A stretch of DNA of 64,000 nt, taken from NCBI RefSeq assembly GCF_001263205.1, contig NZ_CP012333.1, positions 2,108,001-2,172,000 on the forward strand, written 5' to 3'. Below, piece after piece: positions 15,926 to 24,090 of this stretch; positions within the stretch are counted from its first letter, which is position 1; each line of letters starts with the position of its first letter. Below the pieces are notes generated by a model. That model was not told the origin of the DNA and searched no databases. It saw only the letters and a program-made list of their open reading frames with translations. The DNA comes from Labilithrix luteola (GTDB lineage: Bacteria > Myxococcota_A > Polyangia > Polyangiales > Polyangiaceae). The position numbers and the translations under genes are program-made.

Positions 15926-16897
15926 ATGCGAATCGCCATCACGACCTTCGTATTTCCTCTCGCCCTCTTGGGCATCGTGGCTGCTTGCAACGACGATGAG
16001 GAGACGACGGCTGCCAATCCAGACGCCGGCGCCGAACGCGGCGATGGCAGTATTTCCGGCGACGCAGGCGACGCCGTCACCATCGGATTCGAGGCACGGG
16101 TCGGAGCGGACCGATTCTCGTGTTCGAAGCTCGCAGCGGGCATGGGCACGACGGCTGCCACCATCGAACCGCTCGATTTCCGCGTCTACGTGCACGACGT
16201 ACGCTTGATTCGAGACGACGGCGTGGACGTGCCGCTCACCCTCGCCAGCGACGGTAAGTGGCAATACCAGAATCTCGCGCTGCTCGACTTCGAGGACAAA
16301 TCGGGCACGTGTATCAACGGCACCACCGACGTGAACACCACCCTGCGAGGTTCGATTGCCTCCGGCAGCTACACGGGAATCAAATTCGAAATCGGCGTTC
16401 CGTTCGAGCTCAACCACGCCGACGTGGCCACCGCGCCTTCTCCGCTGAACCTGAGTGGCCTCTTCTGGAGCTGGAACGGCGGTTACAAGTTCGCGCGCAT
16501 CGACGGTCGTAGCCCCGCCGTCGACGCCGGTATGTCGATGGATGCCGGAATGCCCATGGACGGAGGCATGGAGATGGACGAGAGCGTCTTCAGCATCCAC
16601 CTCGGTAGTACGGATTGCCAGGGCGACCCCGCGAACGGTGGCGTCGTCACTTCGTGCGAGAGGCCGAACGTCGGCGAGGTCGTTCTCCGCGGATTCGACC
16701 CGACCAAGAAGACCATTCTCGTCGACTACAAGGCGCTCGTGGCCGGCAACGACCTCACCACCAACGGCGGGGGAGCCCCGGGGTGCATGTCGGGCACCAC
16801 CGATCCCGAATGCCCCGCACTCCTCGCTCGATTCGGAATCAACCCCACCACTGGCCAGCCCGATGCGACGCATCAAGCTCTCTTCAGGGTCGAATAG
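15926..16897 (+). CDS. mbnP: MbnP-like lipoprotein (four-Cys metallo-mystery pair protein, MXAN_0976 type)
   Basis: A 323-residue lipoprotein (lipobox ending at C21, LGIVAAC) followed by an Asp/Ala/Gly linker. The mature part has the four-Cys family pattern (C66, C129, C231, C244, plus C287 and C296) and the conserved segment GLFWSWNGGYKFARIDG at about 178-194. In MbnP of methanotrophs a Trp is converted to kynurenine by the partner MbnH and the protein binds copper; the Trp residues in WSWNGGYKF are the obvious candidates here. Between 203 and 217 lies a Met-rich insert with six Met (GMSMDAGMPMDGGMEMD), a possible Cu(I) site. The MbnH-type gene overlaps its 3' end by 35 nt. Confidence 0.85.
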   Translation: MRIAITTFVFPLALLGIVAACNDDEETTAANPDAGAERGDGSISGDAGDAVTIGFEARVGADRFSCSKLAAGMGTTAATIEPLDFRVYVHDVRLIRDDGVDVPLTLASDGKWQYQNLALLDFEDKSGTCINGTTDVNTTLRGSIASGSYTGIKFEIGVPFELNHADVATAPSPLNLSGLFWSWNGGYKFARIDGRSPAVDAGMSMDAGMPMDGGMEMDESVFSIHLGSTDCQGDPANGGVVTSCERPNVGEVVLRGFDPTKKTILVDYKALVAGNDLTTNGGGAPGCMSGTTDPECPALLARFGINPTTGQPDATHQALFRVE

Positions 16898-18095
16898 GGC
16901 GCTCGTCGGCGGGTGCGCGCCAGTCGTGTCGGTGCTCGTCGCGAGCATCGCCGCTTGTTCCACGTCGAGCGACGGAACGAGTGAGCAGACCGCCGTCGAT
17001 GCCGGAGCGGAGGCGAGCGTGGTCGTCGAAGGCGATTACGAATGGCACCTCCCTGCGGGATTTCCGAAGCCCAAAGTCCCCGCGGACAATCCGATCTCGG
17101 TCGCAAAGGTCGAGCTCGGACGAAGGCTCTTCTACGACAAGCGGCTCTCGGGGAACGGCACGTATTCGTGTGCGTCGTGCCACGACCCCAAACGCGCATT
17201 CACGGACGGACTCGCCAATGCCCTCGGTTCGACGGGACAAGTCCACCCGCGAAGCTCCATGAGCCTCGTCAACGTCGGCTACGCGAGCGCGCTCACGTGG
17301 GCCAACGACTTGCTCGGCACGCTCGAGAAGCAGGCGCTGGTTCCGATGTTCGGAGAGACGCCCGTGGAGCTCGGTCTCGTCGGACAGGAACAGGCTTTGC
17401 TCGAGCGGCTCCGCGACGAGCCTCTCTACGCCGAGATGTTCCCGAAGGCATTTCCCGGCGAAGCCGAGGCCATCTCGATCGATCACGTGGTCAAATCGAT
17501 TGCCAACTTCGAGCGCACCATCGTCTCCGGCGGCTCGGCCTACGACCGCTACGTCTACGGACACGATTCGGGCGCCCTCGACGAATCCGCCAAGCGCGGG
17601 CGGGATCTCTTCTTCTCCGAACGCACCGAGTGCTTCCACTGCCACGGTAGCTTCGGATTTGCCGACAACGTTTCGCACGAAGGAACGGTCATCACCGAGA
17701 TGGCATTCCACAATACGGCGCTCTACAACCTCGACGGGCAAGGCGCCTATCCTGCGGCGAGTCGCGGATTGATCGATATCTCCGGTGAACCCCGAGACAT
17801 GGGCCGATTCAAAGCGCCCACGCTACGCAACGTTGCCGTGACCGCGCCCTACATGCACGACGGGAGCATCGCCACGCTCGGTGAAGTCATCGATCACTAC
17901 GCCCGCGGCGGGAGGAAGATCGAGAGCGGCGCAAACGCCGGCGACGGCGCCAAGAGCCCACTGAAGAGCGAATTCATGCAAGGCTTCTTGATCTCGGACG
18001 CCGAGAAGGCCGACCTCGTGCACTTCCTCGAGAGCCTCACCGACGAGGCGTTCCTTCACGATCCGCGCTTCGCCGATCCGTGGGGAGCGCCGTGA
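16863..18095 (+). CDS. mbnH: MbnH-like di-heme enzyme (MXAN_0977 family)
   Basis: A 410-residue di-heme protein of the cytochrome c peroxidase/MauG superfamily. The two heme-attachment motifs are CASCH (103-107) and CFHCH (257-261). The N-terminus is a lipoprotein signal (VASIAACSTSS, C32) with a short linker. The C-terminal GRFKAPTLRNVAVTAPYMHDGS block is the usual distal signature of the superfamily. MbnH uses a bis-Fe(IV) state to oxidise a Trp of MbnP. Its start (ATG 16863) lies inside the end of mbnP, so translation is coupled, and its stop overlaps the next gene. The pairing of family members makes the call strong; the exact substrate residue here is inferred. Confidence 0.88.
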   Translation: MRRIKLSSGSNRALVGGCAPVVSVLVASIAACSTSSDGTSEQTAVDAGAEASVVVEGDYEWHLPAGFPKPKVPADNPISVAKVELGRRLFYDKRLSGNGTYSCASCHDPKRAFTDGLANALGSTGQVHPRSSMSLVNVGYASALTWANDLLGTLEKQALVPMFGETPVELGLVGQEQALLERLRDEPLYAEMFPKAFPGEAEAISIDHVVKSIANFERTIVSGGSAYDRYVYGHDSGALDESAKRGRDLFFSERTECFHCHGSFGFADNVSHEGTVITEMAFHNTALYNLDGQGAYPAASRGLIDISGEPRDMGRFKAPTLRNVAVTAPYMHDGSIATLGEVIDHYARGGRKIESGANAGDGAKSPLKSEFMQGFLISDAEKADLVHFLESLTDEAFLHDPRFADPWGAP

Positions 18096-18835
18096 TGACG
18101 CGCAAAGAGGTCAGGCGCGCAATCGTCGCCTCGCTCGGCATTCTCGCATGGCTCGGTGGCTGTTCGTCGAGCTCGACGGAGGGTATCACCGTGTCCGTCG
18201 ACATCGAGGCTCCGGCCGAGCCGCCCGCCTCCGCGTCGACACGCCTCTTCGAAAGCGACCGCGGCCTGCGGATCGTTCTGACGCGCGGATATCTAACGAC
18301 GGGGTCCGTCGAGATCCTCGCCTGCAGCGCCGCACCGTCGTCACGAGCTTGGTGGCAGCCGTTTCGCATGCGAGAGGTGCACGCGCACGTCGTCGGCTCT
18401 CCCACGCTGCTCGGCGTACCGAACGTGGAATCACTGCTTGCGGCGTCCGAGACGACAACGCGGGCCGGCGAGCTCCATCCGCCGCCAGGATCGTATTGCA
18501 AAGTAAAGCAGACGATCCTCGCGGCCGACGGCGACGCAATCGGACTTCCGGCTGACGGTTCGATGCTCGGCAAGAGCATGCTCGTCGAAGGAACCTACCA
18601 GGCCGACGGCAGCAGCCCTCGAGCCTTTCAGCTGTCGTCGACGGCGTCGTTCGACGTCGAGCTCACGATACCCGAGACGAAGCTCTCGACCGATGGACGC
18701 CGCGCCGCGCGCGTTCTCCTCGTGAAAACCGACGCCCACTGGTTCGACGGCGTCGATTTCGACGCGGACGAAAGCGAATCGGCCACACGCGTGCTCCAGA
18801 ATTTGCGAGCCGCGCTCGGAGCACGGGTCGAATGA
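18095..18835 (+). CDS. small lipoprotein of the MbnP/MbnH operon, unknown function
   Basis: A 246-residue lipoprotein with signal and lipobox ILAWLGGCSSSS. The ATG at 18095 shares one base with the TGA of the di-heme gene. The mature domain is beta-rich (ITVSVDIEAP ... RGLRIVLTRGYLTTGSVEIL) with two Cys (in ILACSAAPSS and in GSYCKVKQTIL) and a few His. The GELHPPPGSYCKVKQTI segment recalls the MbnP-type GSY(T)GIKF strand, so it could be a distant relative of the metal-binding partner. No family recognised. Its position between the di-heme enzyme and the outer-membrane-like protein suggests a role in the same system. Confidence 0.7.
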   Translation: MTRKEVRRAIVASLGILAWLGGCSSSSTEGITVSVDIEAPAEPPASASTRLFESDRGLRIVLTRGYLTTGSVEILACSAAPSSRAWWQPFRMREVHAHVVGSPTLLGVPNVESLLAASETTTRAGELHPPPGSYCKVKQTILAADGDAIGLPADGSMLGKSMLVEGTYQADGSSPRAFQLSSTASFDVELTIPETKLSTDGRRAARVLLVKTDAHWFDGVDFDADESESATRVLQNLRAALGARVE

Positions 18836-19746
18836 GTCGCGTTCGCCTATCGACACGGGCGGCCCTCCTCGTCGTCGGCCTCGCGGCAGCACTCACGCAT
18901 AGCGCGCGCGTCGACGCATGCGCGACCTGCGGATGCGGCGATCCCACGCTGACCGCGATGGGAGCCGAGAAGCCGTTCCGCGATCGCCTGCGCGTGTCGC
19001 TCGACGCACGCCATCGAACCGACGACATCGGCGAGCCCGGCGTCGACGAGATCCGCCTGCGCGAGACGAGGCTCGACGCACAGCTCGCCTGGGCCCCGAG
19101 CGACCGCTTGTTCCTGATGGGAACGTTCCCGGCCCTCCATCGAACCATTCGATACGTCAACGAAGGGGAGACGCGCACCACGGCCATGGGAGACGTCGAG
19201 CTCCGGGCCAAGGCGTTCGTGGCCACCGATCGCGATTTCGCCCCTCGCCATCTCTACGCCATCACCGCCGGGCTGAAGATCCCCACCGCGCCTCGACAGC
19301 GCAGCGAGACGGACGGTACGTACTTGCCTATCGAGGCGCAGCCGGGCACTGGCTCGTGGGATCCGCTCCTCGGCATGAGCTACGCATTCTTCGCGCGACC
19401 GTGGTCCTTCTACGCGAGTGTCCAAGGCTCGATGCCACTGCGCGGCACGAGCGAGTTTCGCGCAAGCCCATCGCTTCGCACGACGACGTCCGCGCAGTAC
19501 CAGCTCTCGTCGGCTCTCGCCCTGCGACTCGGCGTGGACACGCGACTCGACGCGCGCTCGTACGAAGACGGCCGGCCAGAGCGCGATTCCAGCGGATTCA
19601 TCGGATTCGTCTCGCCCGAGGTCATCGTGAGCCCGCTGATGGATCTCCTCGTCGTCGTCTCCGTACGCCTTCCGGTCGTGCAAGCACTCGCCGGCTACCA
19701 CCACGAAGGCGCCGTCCTGGGATTGGGCTTTGCCTACGACTTTTGA
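18832..19746 (+). CDS. predicted outer-membrane beta-barrel protein with CATCGCGDP motif
   Basis: A 304-residue exported protein with signal peptide (residues 1-28), then the Cys cluster CATCGCGDPTLT at the mature N-terminus. The rest alternates amphipathic strands (LRVSLDARHRTD, RLDAQLAWAP, HLYAITAGLKIP, WSFYASVQGSMPL, LALRLGVDTRLD) and ends in VLGLGFAYDF with a C-terminal Phe, the hallmark of outer-membrane barrels. Three Cys within six residues at the mature N-terminus could bind copper in the periplasm. It overlaps the preceding lipoprotein gene by 4 nt, closing the operon. A transporter or metal-uptake porin role is inferred from context. Confidence 0.75.
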   Translation: MSRVRLSTRAALLVVGLAAALTHSARVDACATCGCGDPTLTAMGAEKPFRDRLRVSLDARHRTDDIGEPGVDEIRLRETRLDAQLAWAPSDRLFLMGTFPALHRTIRYVNEGETRTTAMGDVELRAKAFVATDRDFAPRHLYAITAGLKIPTAPRQRSETDGTYLPIEAQPGTGSWDPLLGMSYAFFARPWSFYASVQGSMPLRGTSEFRASPSLRTTTSAQYQLSSALALRLGVDTRLDARSYEDGRPERDSSGFIGFVSPEVIVSPLMDLLVVVSVRLPVVQALAGYHHEGAVLGLGFAYDF

Positions 19747-19752
19747 ACGTCC

Positions 19753-20925
19753 TCAGCGGTTCGCGCGGGCGATTCGGAGCGAATGCTTTGCGATCATCGC
19801 ATCTTCATCGGTGCGAACGACGCGAACCACGCAGCGACTCGTGCTCGTGCTCACCACGTCTTCGGCGCGATCGTTCTTTGCGCGGTCGAGCTCGATGCCC
19901 ATGAACGAGAGCCCATCACAGACTCCCTCCCGCACCTCGGCCGCGTGCTCGCCAATGCCGCCGGTGAAGACGAGGACGTCGATGCCGCCGAGAATCGAGG
20001 CGAGGCCGGCAATCGCCTTTCGCACGCTCCGGCAGAACATCGCGATCGCCAGCTTGGCTCGTTCGTCGGAGCGGGACCGCGCGAGGAGCTCTTTCATGTC
20101 CGACGTTCCGCCGACGCCGACGAGGCCCGCCTCGCGCTCGATCACCTGCGCGAGCGCATCGGGCGAGAGCTTCTCCTGACGTAGCAGGTGCAGGAGAACG
20201 CCCGGGTCGAGGTCGCCCGGTCGTGTTCCCATCATGACTCCTCCGGCGGGCGTGAAGCCCATCGTGGTGTCGACGCTCTTGCCGTTCTCGACCGCCACGA
20301 GGCTGGCGCCGTTGCCGAGGTGCGCGATGACCACGCGTCGCGGCGCCGTGGGCCCGAACGTCGACATGACGTATTCGTACGACAGGCCGTGAAATCCGTA
20401 GCGACGAACACCGGCGCCGTCGATGCCGTCGGTGAGCGGCAATCGTCGTGCGACCTCGGGCATCGACGAATGAAATGCGGTGTCGAAGCAGGCCACCTGC
20501 GGAACGGCGGGATAACGCCGCGCGACGGCCTCGATGCCGGCGATGGACGACGGCAGATGAAGCGGAGCCAGGGGCACGATCGCTCGTAGATTCGCCACGA
20601 GCGTTGGGTCGACGAGGGCCGGCTCGACGTAGCGAGGACCGCCATGGACGATGCGATGCCCGACGATCGAGAAGGGGCCTGCCTGGGCCTCTTCGAGGAG
20701 CGAAAAGGCCGTCTCGAATGCCTGCGCGTGGTCGAGGTGATTGGCCTCGAGCTCACGCCCCCCTCGATTCGAGCGCAGCACGACGCGGCCGCGCGCACCG
20801 CCGATGTTCTGGACCGCCAGGGTCGCCAGCGTATCGAGCCGTTCTCCGTAGGACGCGAAGAGCGCGAACTTCAGAGACGAAGAGCCGCTGTTGACGCAAA
20901 GAACCCGCTCTTCGACGGAGCTCAT
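19753..20925 (-). CDS. ackA: acetate kinase
   Basis: A 390-residue acetate kinase that interconverts acetyl phosphate + ADP and acetate + ATP in the cytosol. Family signatures are clear: VNSGSSSLKFALF at the N-terminus, HRIVHGG, the acetate-pocket FDTAFH, HLGNGASLVAV, GFTPAGGVMMGTRPGDLDP and VFTGGIGEHAAEVRE near the C-terminus. Length is typical. The ATG at 20925 overlaps the stop of the phosphoketolase gene, so the two enzymes are made together; this is the standard phosphoketolase-acetate kinase pair. It converges on the outer-membrane-like gene with only 6 nt between stops. Confidence 0.95.
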   Translation of the reverse strand: MSSVEERVLCVNSGSSSLKFALFASYGERLDTLATLAVQNIGGARGRVVLRSNRGGRELEANHLDHAQAFETAFSLLEEAQAGPFSIVGHRIVHGGPRYVEPALVDPTLVANLRAIVPLAPLHLPSSIAGIEAVARRYPAVPQVACFDTAFHSSMPEVARRLPLTDGIDGAGVRRYGFHGLSYEYVMSTFGPTAPRRVVIAHLGNGASLVAVENGKSVDTTMGFTPAGGVMMGTRPGDLDPGVLLHLLRQEKLSPDALAQVIEREAGLVGVGGTSDMKELLARSRSDERAKLAIAMFCRSVRKAIAGLASILGGIDVLVFTGGIGEHAAEVREGVCDGLSFMGIELDRAKNDRAEDVVSTSTSRCVVRVVRTDEDAMIAKHSLRIARANR

Positions 20926-23282
20926 GGCTCCCCCCATCTCCAACTTCGAATCTCCGGCATGTCTTCGAAGTGCTCGCGCACGTAGGTGGAGTGCTTCTTC
21001 AGGAGCTCCCGGCACTCGTCGGCGAGAAGCTCGCCGTGCTCGCACGGTCGTCGCGAGCGACGGAGAGCCTCGATGACGAGGTGGAATCGACTCGTCTCGT
21101 TCAAGACGACCATGTCGAAGGGCGTGGTGGTGCTTCCTTCCTCGCGATATCCGCGCACGTGGAAGCGCGATGGACGGGGCCGACCATGCAGGAGTTGGTG
21201 AACCGCGCCCGCATATCCATGAAACGCAAAGACGACATCGGTGTCGGCGGTAAAGAGTGACTCGAACCTGTCGGCGGTCATGCCGTGCTCGTTTTCGGAA
21301 GGCGATGCGAGCGACATGAGGTCGACGACGTTGACCACGCGCACGCGGAGCTCCGGCGCCTTCTTCCGTAGCCACCACGCAGCAGCCAACGTCTCGAGGG
21401 TCGCGATGTCGCCTGCGCAAGCCAGCACGACATCGGGCGTGCGTCCCTCGTCGGAGCTCGCCCAGTTCCAAACCGAAGCGCCGCGCGCGCAGTGCTCACG
21501 TGCTTCGTCCATCGGCAGCCATTGCAATTGTGGCTGCTTGTCGATGATGACGAGATTGACGCAATTTTTGCTTCGCAGGCAGCGATCGGCGATCGACAAG
21601 AGGCAGTTCGCATCCGGCGGCAGGTAGATGCGTGCCACGGTCCCCTTCTTCGAGAGGATCGTGTCCATGAAGCCAGGCCCTTGATGACTGAACCCGTTGT
21701 GGTCGTTGCGCCAGCACGTCGACGTCAAGAGCAGATTCAGGGACGGAACGGATGCACGCCACGGGAGCTCCGCCGACGCCTCGAGCCATTTGGCATGTTG
21801 CGTGGTCATCGAAGCCACGATCAACGCAAAGGCCTCGTAGGTGGCAAAGAGGCCGTGGCGCCCCGTGAGCACGTAGCCTTCGAGCCACCCCTCGCAGTTG
21901 TGTTCGCTGAGCACCTCCATCACGCGGCCGCTCGGCGAAACGTGCTCGTCTGCTGGAATCGTGCGCTCGACGAGACAGCGATCCTCGAGCTCGAAGACGG
22001 CACCCAGGCGATTCGAATTTGTCTCGTCAGGGCAGAAGAGGCGAAAGTTCTTTGGATTGGTACGATAGATGTCGCGCAGCATCATGCCGAGTCGACGCGT
22101 CGATTCGTGAGCCTCGGCCCCATGGCGTGGAACGTCGATGGCGTAGCTCTTGAAGTCGGGGAGTTCGAGCGGCTTCGCGAGGAGGCCCCCGTTGGTGTGG
22201 GGGTTCTTACCCATCCGCCGATCGCCGGACGGCGCCAGGCGCGCGACGTCCGGGAGCAATCGACCCGCGGCATCGAACAGCTCCTCGGGCCGGTAGCTCT
22301 TCATCCATCGCTCGAGCATCGCGCGATGCTCGGAGTTCGTGCGCACGGCATTTAGCGGAACCTGGTGCGCGCGAAAGGTGCCTTCGACGGGTACGCCGCC
22401 GACCTCCTTCGGCCCCGTCCATCCTTTCGGCGTACGGAGCACGAGGACCGGCCATCGCGGGCGCACCGTCGCCTGACCACGTTCGCGCGCGCTTCGTCGA
22501 ATCTCCTCGATGGTGTCGAAGCATCGATCGAGCGCCGCTGCGAGCGCCCGGTGTACGCGCTCAGGCTCGCTCCCTTCGACGAAGCAAGGCGCATATCCAT
22601 GCCCCGTGAGCAATCGTTCGATGTCCTCGTCGGAGGAGCGCCCGAGCACCGTTGGTCCGGCGATCTTGTATCCGTTGAGGTGGAGCACGGGCAGCACGGC
22701 GCCATCGTGCACGGGGTTCAAGAAGCTGATCCCCTTCCAGGAGCCTTCGAGCGGTCCCGTCTCGGCCTCTCCATCCCCGACGACGGCAACGGCCACGAGG
22801 CCGGGATTGTCGAACACGGCGCCGAACGCATGCGTGAGCACGTAGCCGAGCTCACCGCCCTCGTGGATCGAGCCCGGCGTTTGCGGGCCAACGTGGCTCG
22901 GAATGCCTCCCGGCGTTGAAAACTGGCGGAAGAGAGCGCGCATGCCCGCCACGTCTCGCGTGATCCGGGGGTACACTTCCGAGTAGCTGCCCTCGAGGTA
23001 CACGTTCGCCACGATGGCAGGGCCGCCGTGACCAGGGCCTGCGAGGCAGATCGCATCGAGGTCTCGTTCACGAACGATGCGATTCAGGTGCGCGTAGAGG
23101 AGATTCAGCCCCGGGGAGGTTCCCCAGTGACCGAGCAGGCGCGGCTTGATGTGCTCGGCCTGCAGCGGTTCACGTAGCAGCGGATTCTCCTGCAGGTAGA
23201 TCTGGCCAACGGTGAGGTAGTTGGCAGCACGCCACCACGCATCGATACGCAGGAGCTCGTCGCGAGAGATTGAGCCGGCCAT
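20922..23282 (-). CDS. xfp: xylulose-5-phosphate/fructose-6-phosphate phosphoketolase
   Basis: A 786-residue TPP-dependent enzyme that splits xylulose-5-P or fructose-6-P with phosphate into acetyl phosphate and a shorter sugar phosphate. The N-terminal domain shows GHWGTSPGLNLLYAHLNR, GPGHGGPA, and GDGEAETGPLEGSW (TPP/Mg-binding GDG motif at about residue 150). The middle domain has CPDETNSNRL and GRHGLFATYEAF, and the last third is the usual C-terminal domain (TPFDMVVLNETSRFHL). Length matches the family. Stop and start overlap with ackA, so acetyl phosphate would be passed directly to ATP production. Confidence 0.96.
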   Translation of the reverse strand: MAGSISRDELLRIDAWWRAANYLTVGQIYLQENPLLREPLQAEHIKPRLLGHWGTSPGLNLLYAHLNRIVRERDLDAICLAGPGHGGPAIVANVYLEGSYSEVYPRITRDVAGMRALFRQFSTPGGIPSHVGPQTPGSIHEGGELGYVLTHAFGAVFDNPGLVAVAVVGDGEAETGPLEGSWKGISFLNPVHDGAVLPVLHLNGYKIAGPTVLGRSSDEDIERLLTGHGYAPCFVEGSEPERVHRALAAALDRCFDTIEEIRRSARERGQATVRPRWPVLVLRTPKGWTGPKEVGGVPVEGTFRAHQVPLNAVRTNSEHRAMLERWMKSYRPEELFDAAGRLLPDVARLAPSGDRRMGKNPHTNGGLLAKPLELPDFKSYAIDVPRHGAEAHESTRRLGMMLRDIYRTNPKNFRLFCPDETNSNRLGAVFELEDRCLVERTIPADEHVSPSGRVMEVLSEHNCEGWLEGYVLTGRHGLFATYEAFALIVASMTTQHAKWLEASAELPWRASVPSLNLLLTSTCWRNDHNGFSHQGPGFMDTILSKKGTVARIYLPPDANCLLSIADRCLRSKNCVNLVIIDKQPQLQWLPMDEAREHCARGASVWNWASSDEGRTPDVVLACAGDIATLETLAAAWWLRKKAPELRVRVVNVVDLMSLASPSENEHGMTADRFESLFTADTDVVFAFHGYAGAVHQLLHGRPRPSRFHVRGYREEGSTTTPFDMVVLNETSRFHLVIEALRRSRRPCEHGELLADECRELLKKHSTYVREHFEDMPEIRSWRWGEP

Positions 23283-23313
23283 GAACTCCGCCTAGCAACG
23301 ATCCGACCAACGA

Positions 23314-23898
23314 CTACGCCGTCGCAAACGTGGGGCGTGGATTCTCGAGCAAGCGACTGCCCTCGACGGCCTCGGCAAACTCCGCAGCGAACCGCTCGAC
23401 GGCGAGCCAGTCCGTATACTCGTAGTCCCGCGACACATCGGTATCGCCGCCGGCTTTCTCGGCAATCCTACGCATCATCCAACGCACGAAGAAGTTGTAC
23501 TTCGTATAGAGCATCGCCCCGGCCACGAGCTCGACCCGACTGGGGCTCCAGCCGGACTTCGCCACGAAACGATCGACGCACACGAGAGTCTCCGCCCGTC
23601 CGTCGGTGGTCCGACTCGCGACCGCCAGGCCGACGGAGAAGAACGCTGACGGCACCAACTCGAGCCGCGCTCGGTAACGCTTCACGAAGCGGAGTAGCTC
23701 GCTCGGATAGCCGCCGACGTGAATGGGCCCTCCGACGCAGATCCCTCGAAACGAACCGAGCTTCAGCGTGCGAGGAACGTGAGCCACGTCGACGAGCACG
23801 ACCTCGTGCCCGCGGCGCTCGACGACCTTGGCAATGCGCTCCGCGACCTTCCGCGTCTGTCCCTCGCGCGTCGCGTATACGACCAGAACCTTCGCCAT
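23314..23898 (-). CDS. hemG: flavodoxin-like protein, HemG-type protoporphyrinogen oxidase family
   Basis: The 194-residue flavoprotein starts with the FMN phosphate-binding loop VVYATREGQTRKVAERI, as in HemG and other long-chain flavodoxins, followed by FRGICVGGPIHVGGYPSELLRFVKRY, the second FMN-contact region. HemG oxidises protoporphyrinogen IX using the quinone pool. The gene lies 31 nt upstream of the phosphoketolase gene on the same strand and is probably the first gene of the operon hemG-xfp-ackA. In such stress islands HemG-like flavodoxins may simply serve redox roles, so the exact reaction is unsure. Confidence 0.8.
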   Translation of the reverse strand: MAKVLVVYATREGQTRKVAERIAKVVERRGHEVVLVDVAHVPRTLKLGSFRGICVGGPIHVGGYPSELLRFVKRYRARLELVPSAFFSVGLAVASRTTDGRAETLVCVDRFVAKSGWSPSRVELVAGAMLYTKYNFFVRWMMRRIAEKAGGDTDVSRDYEYTDWLAVERFAAEFAEAVEGSRLLENPRPTFATA

Positions 23899-24090
23899 GA
23901 CAGCCTCCCCATTCCCCGACGAGGCTCGAGCAAGTGCCGCGCCAACCACGACCGCGGCCTCGCCGTGCGTTTTCCGCGCGCCCGGGACGCGGAGCTGCAA
24001 TCGATGCATCGAGGCGCACACTTTGCGTTTCGCCGAAATCCTGAGCTCCGGCGCCACACGCTCGGCTCGGAGAATGCAGGCGCACTGGCG

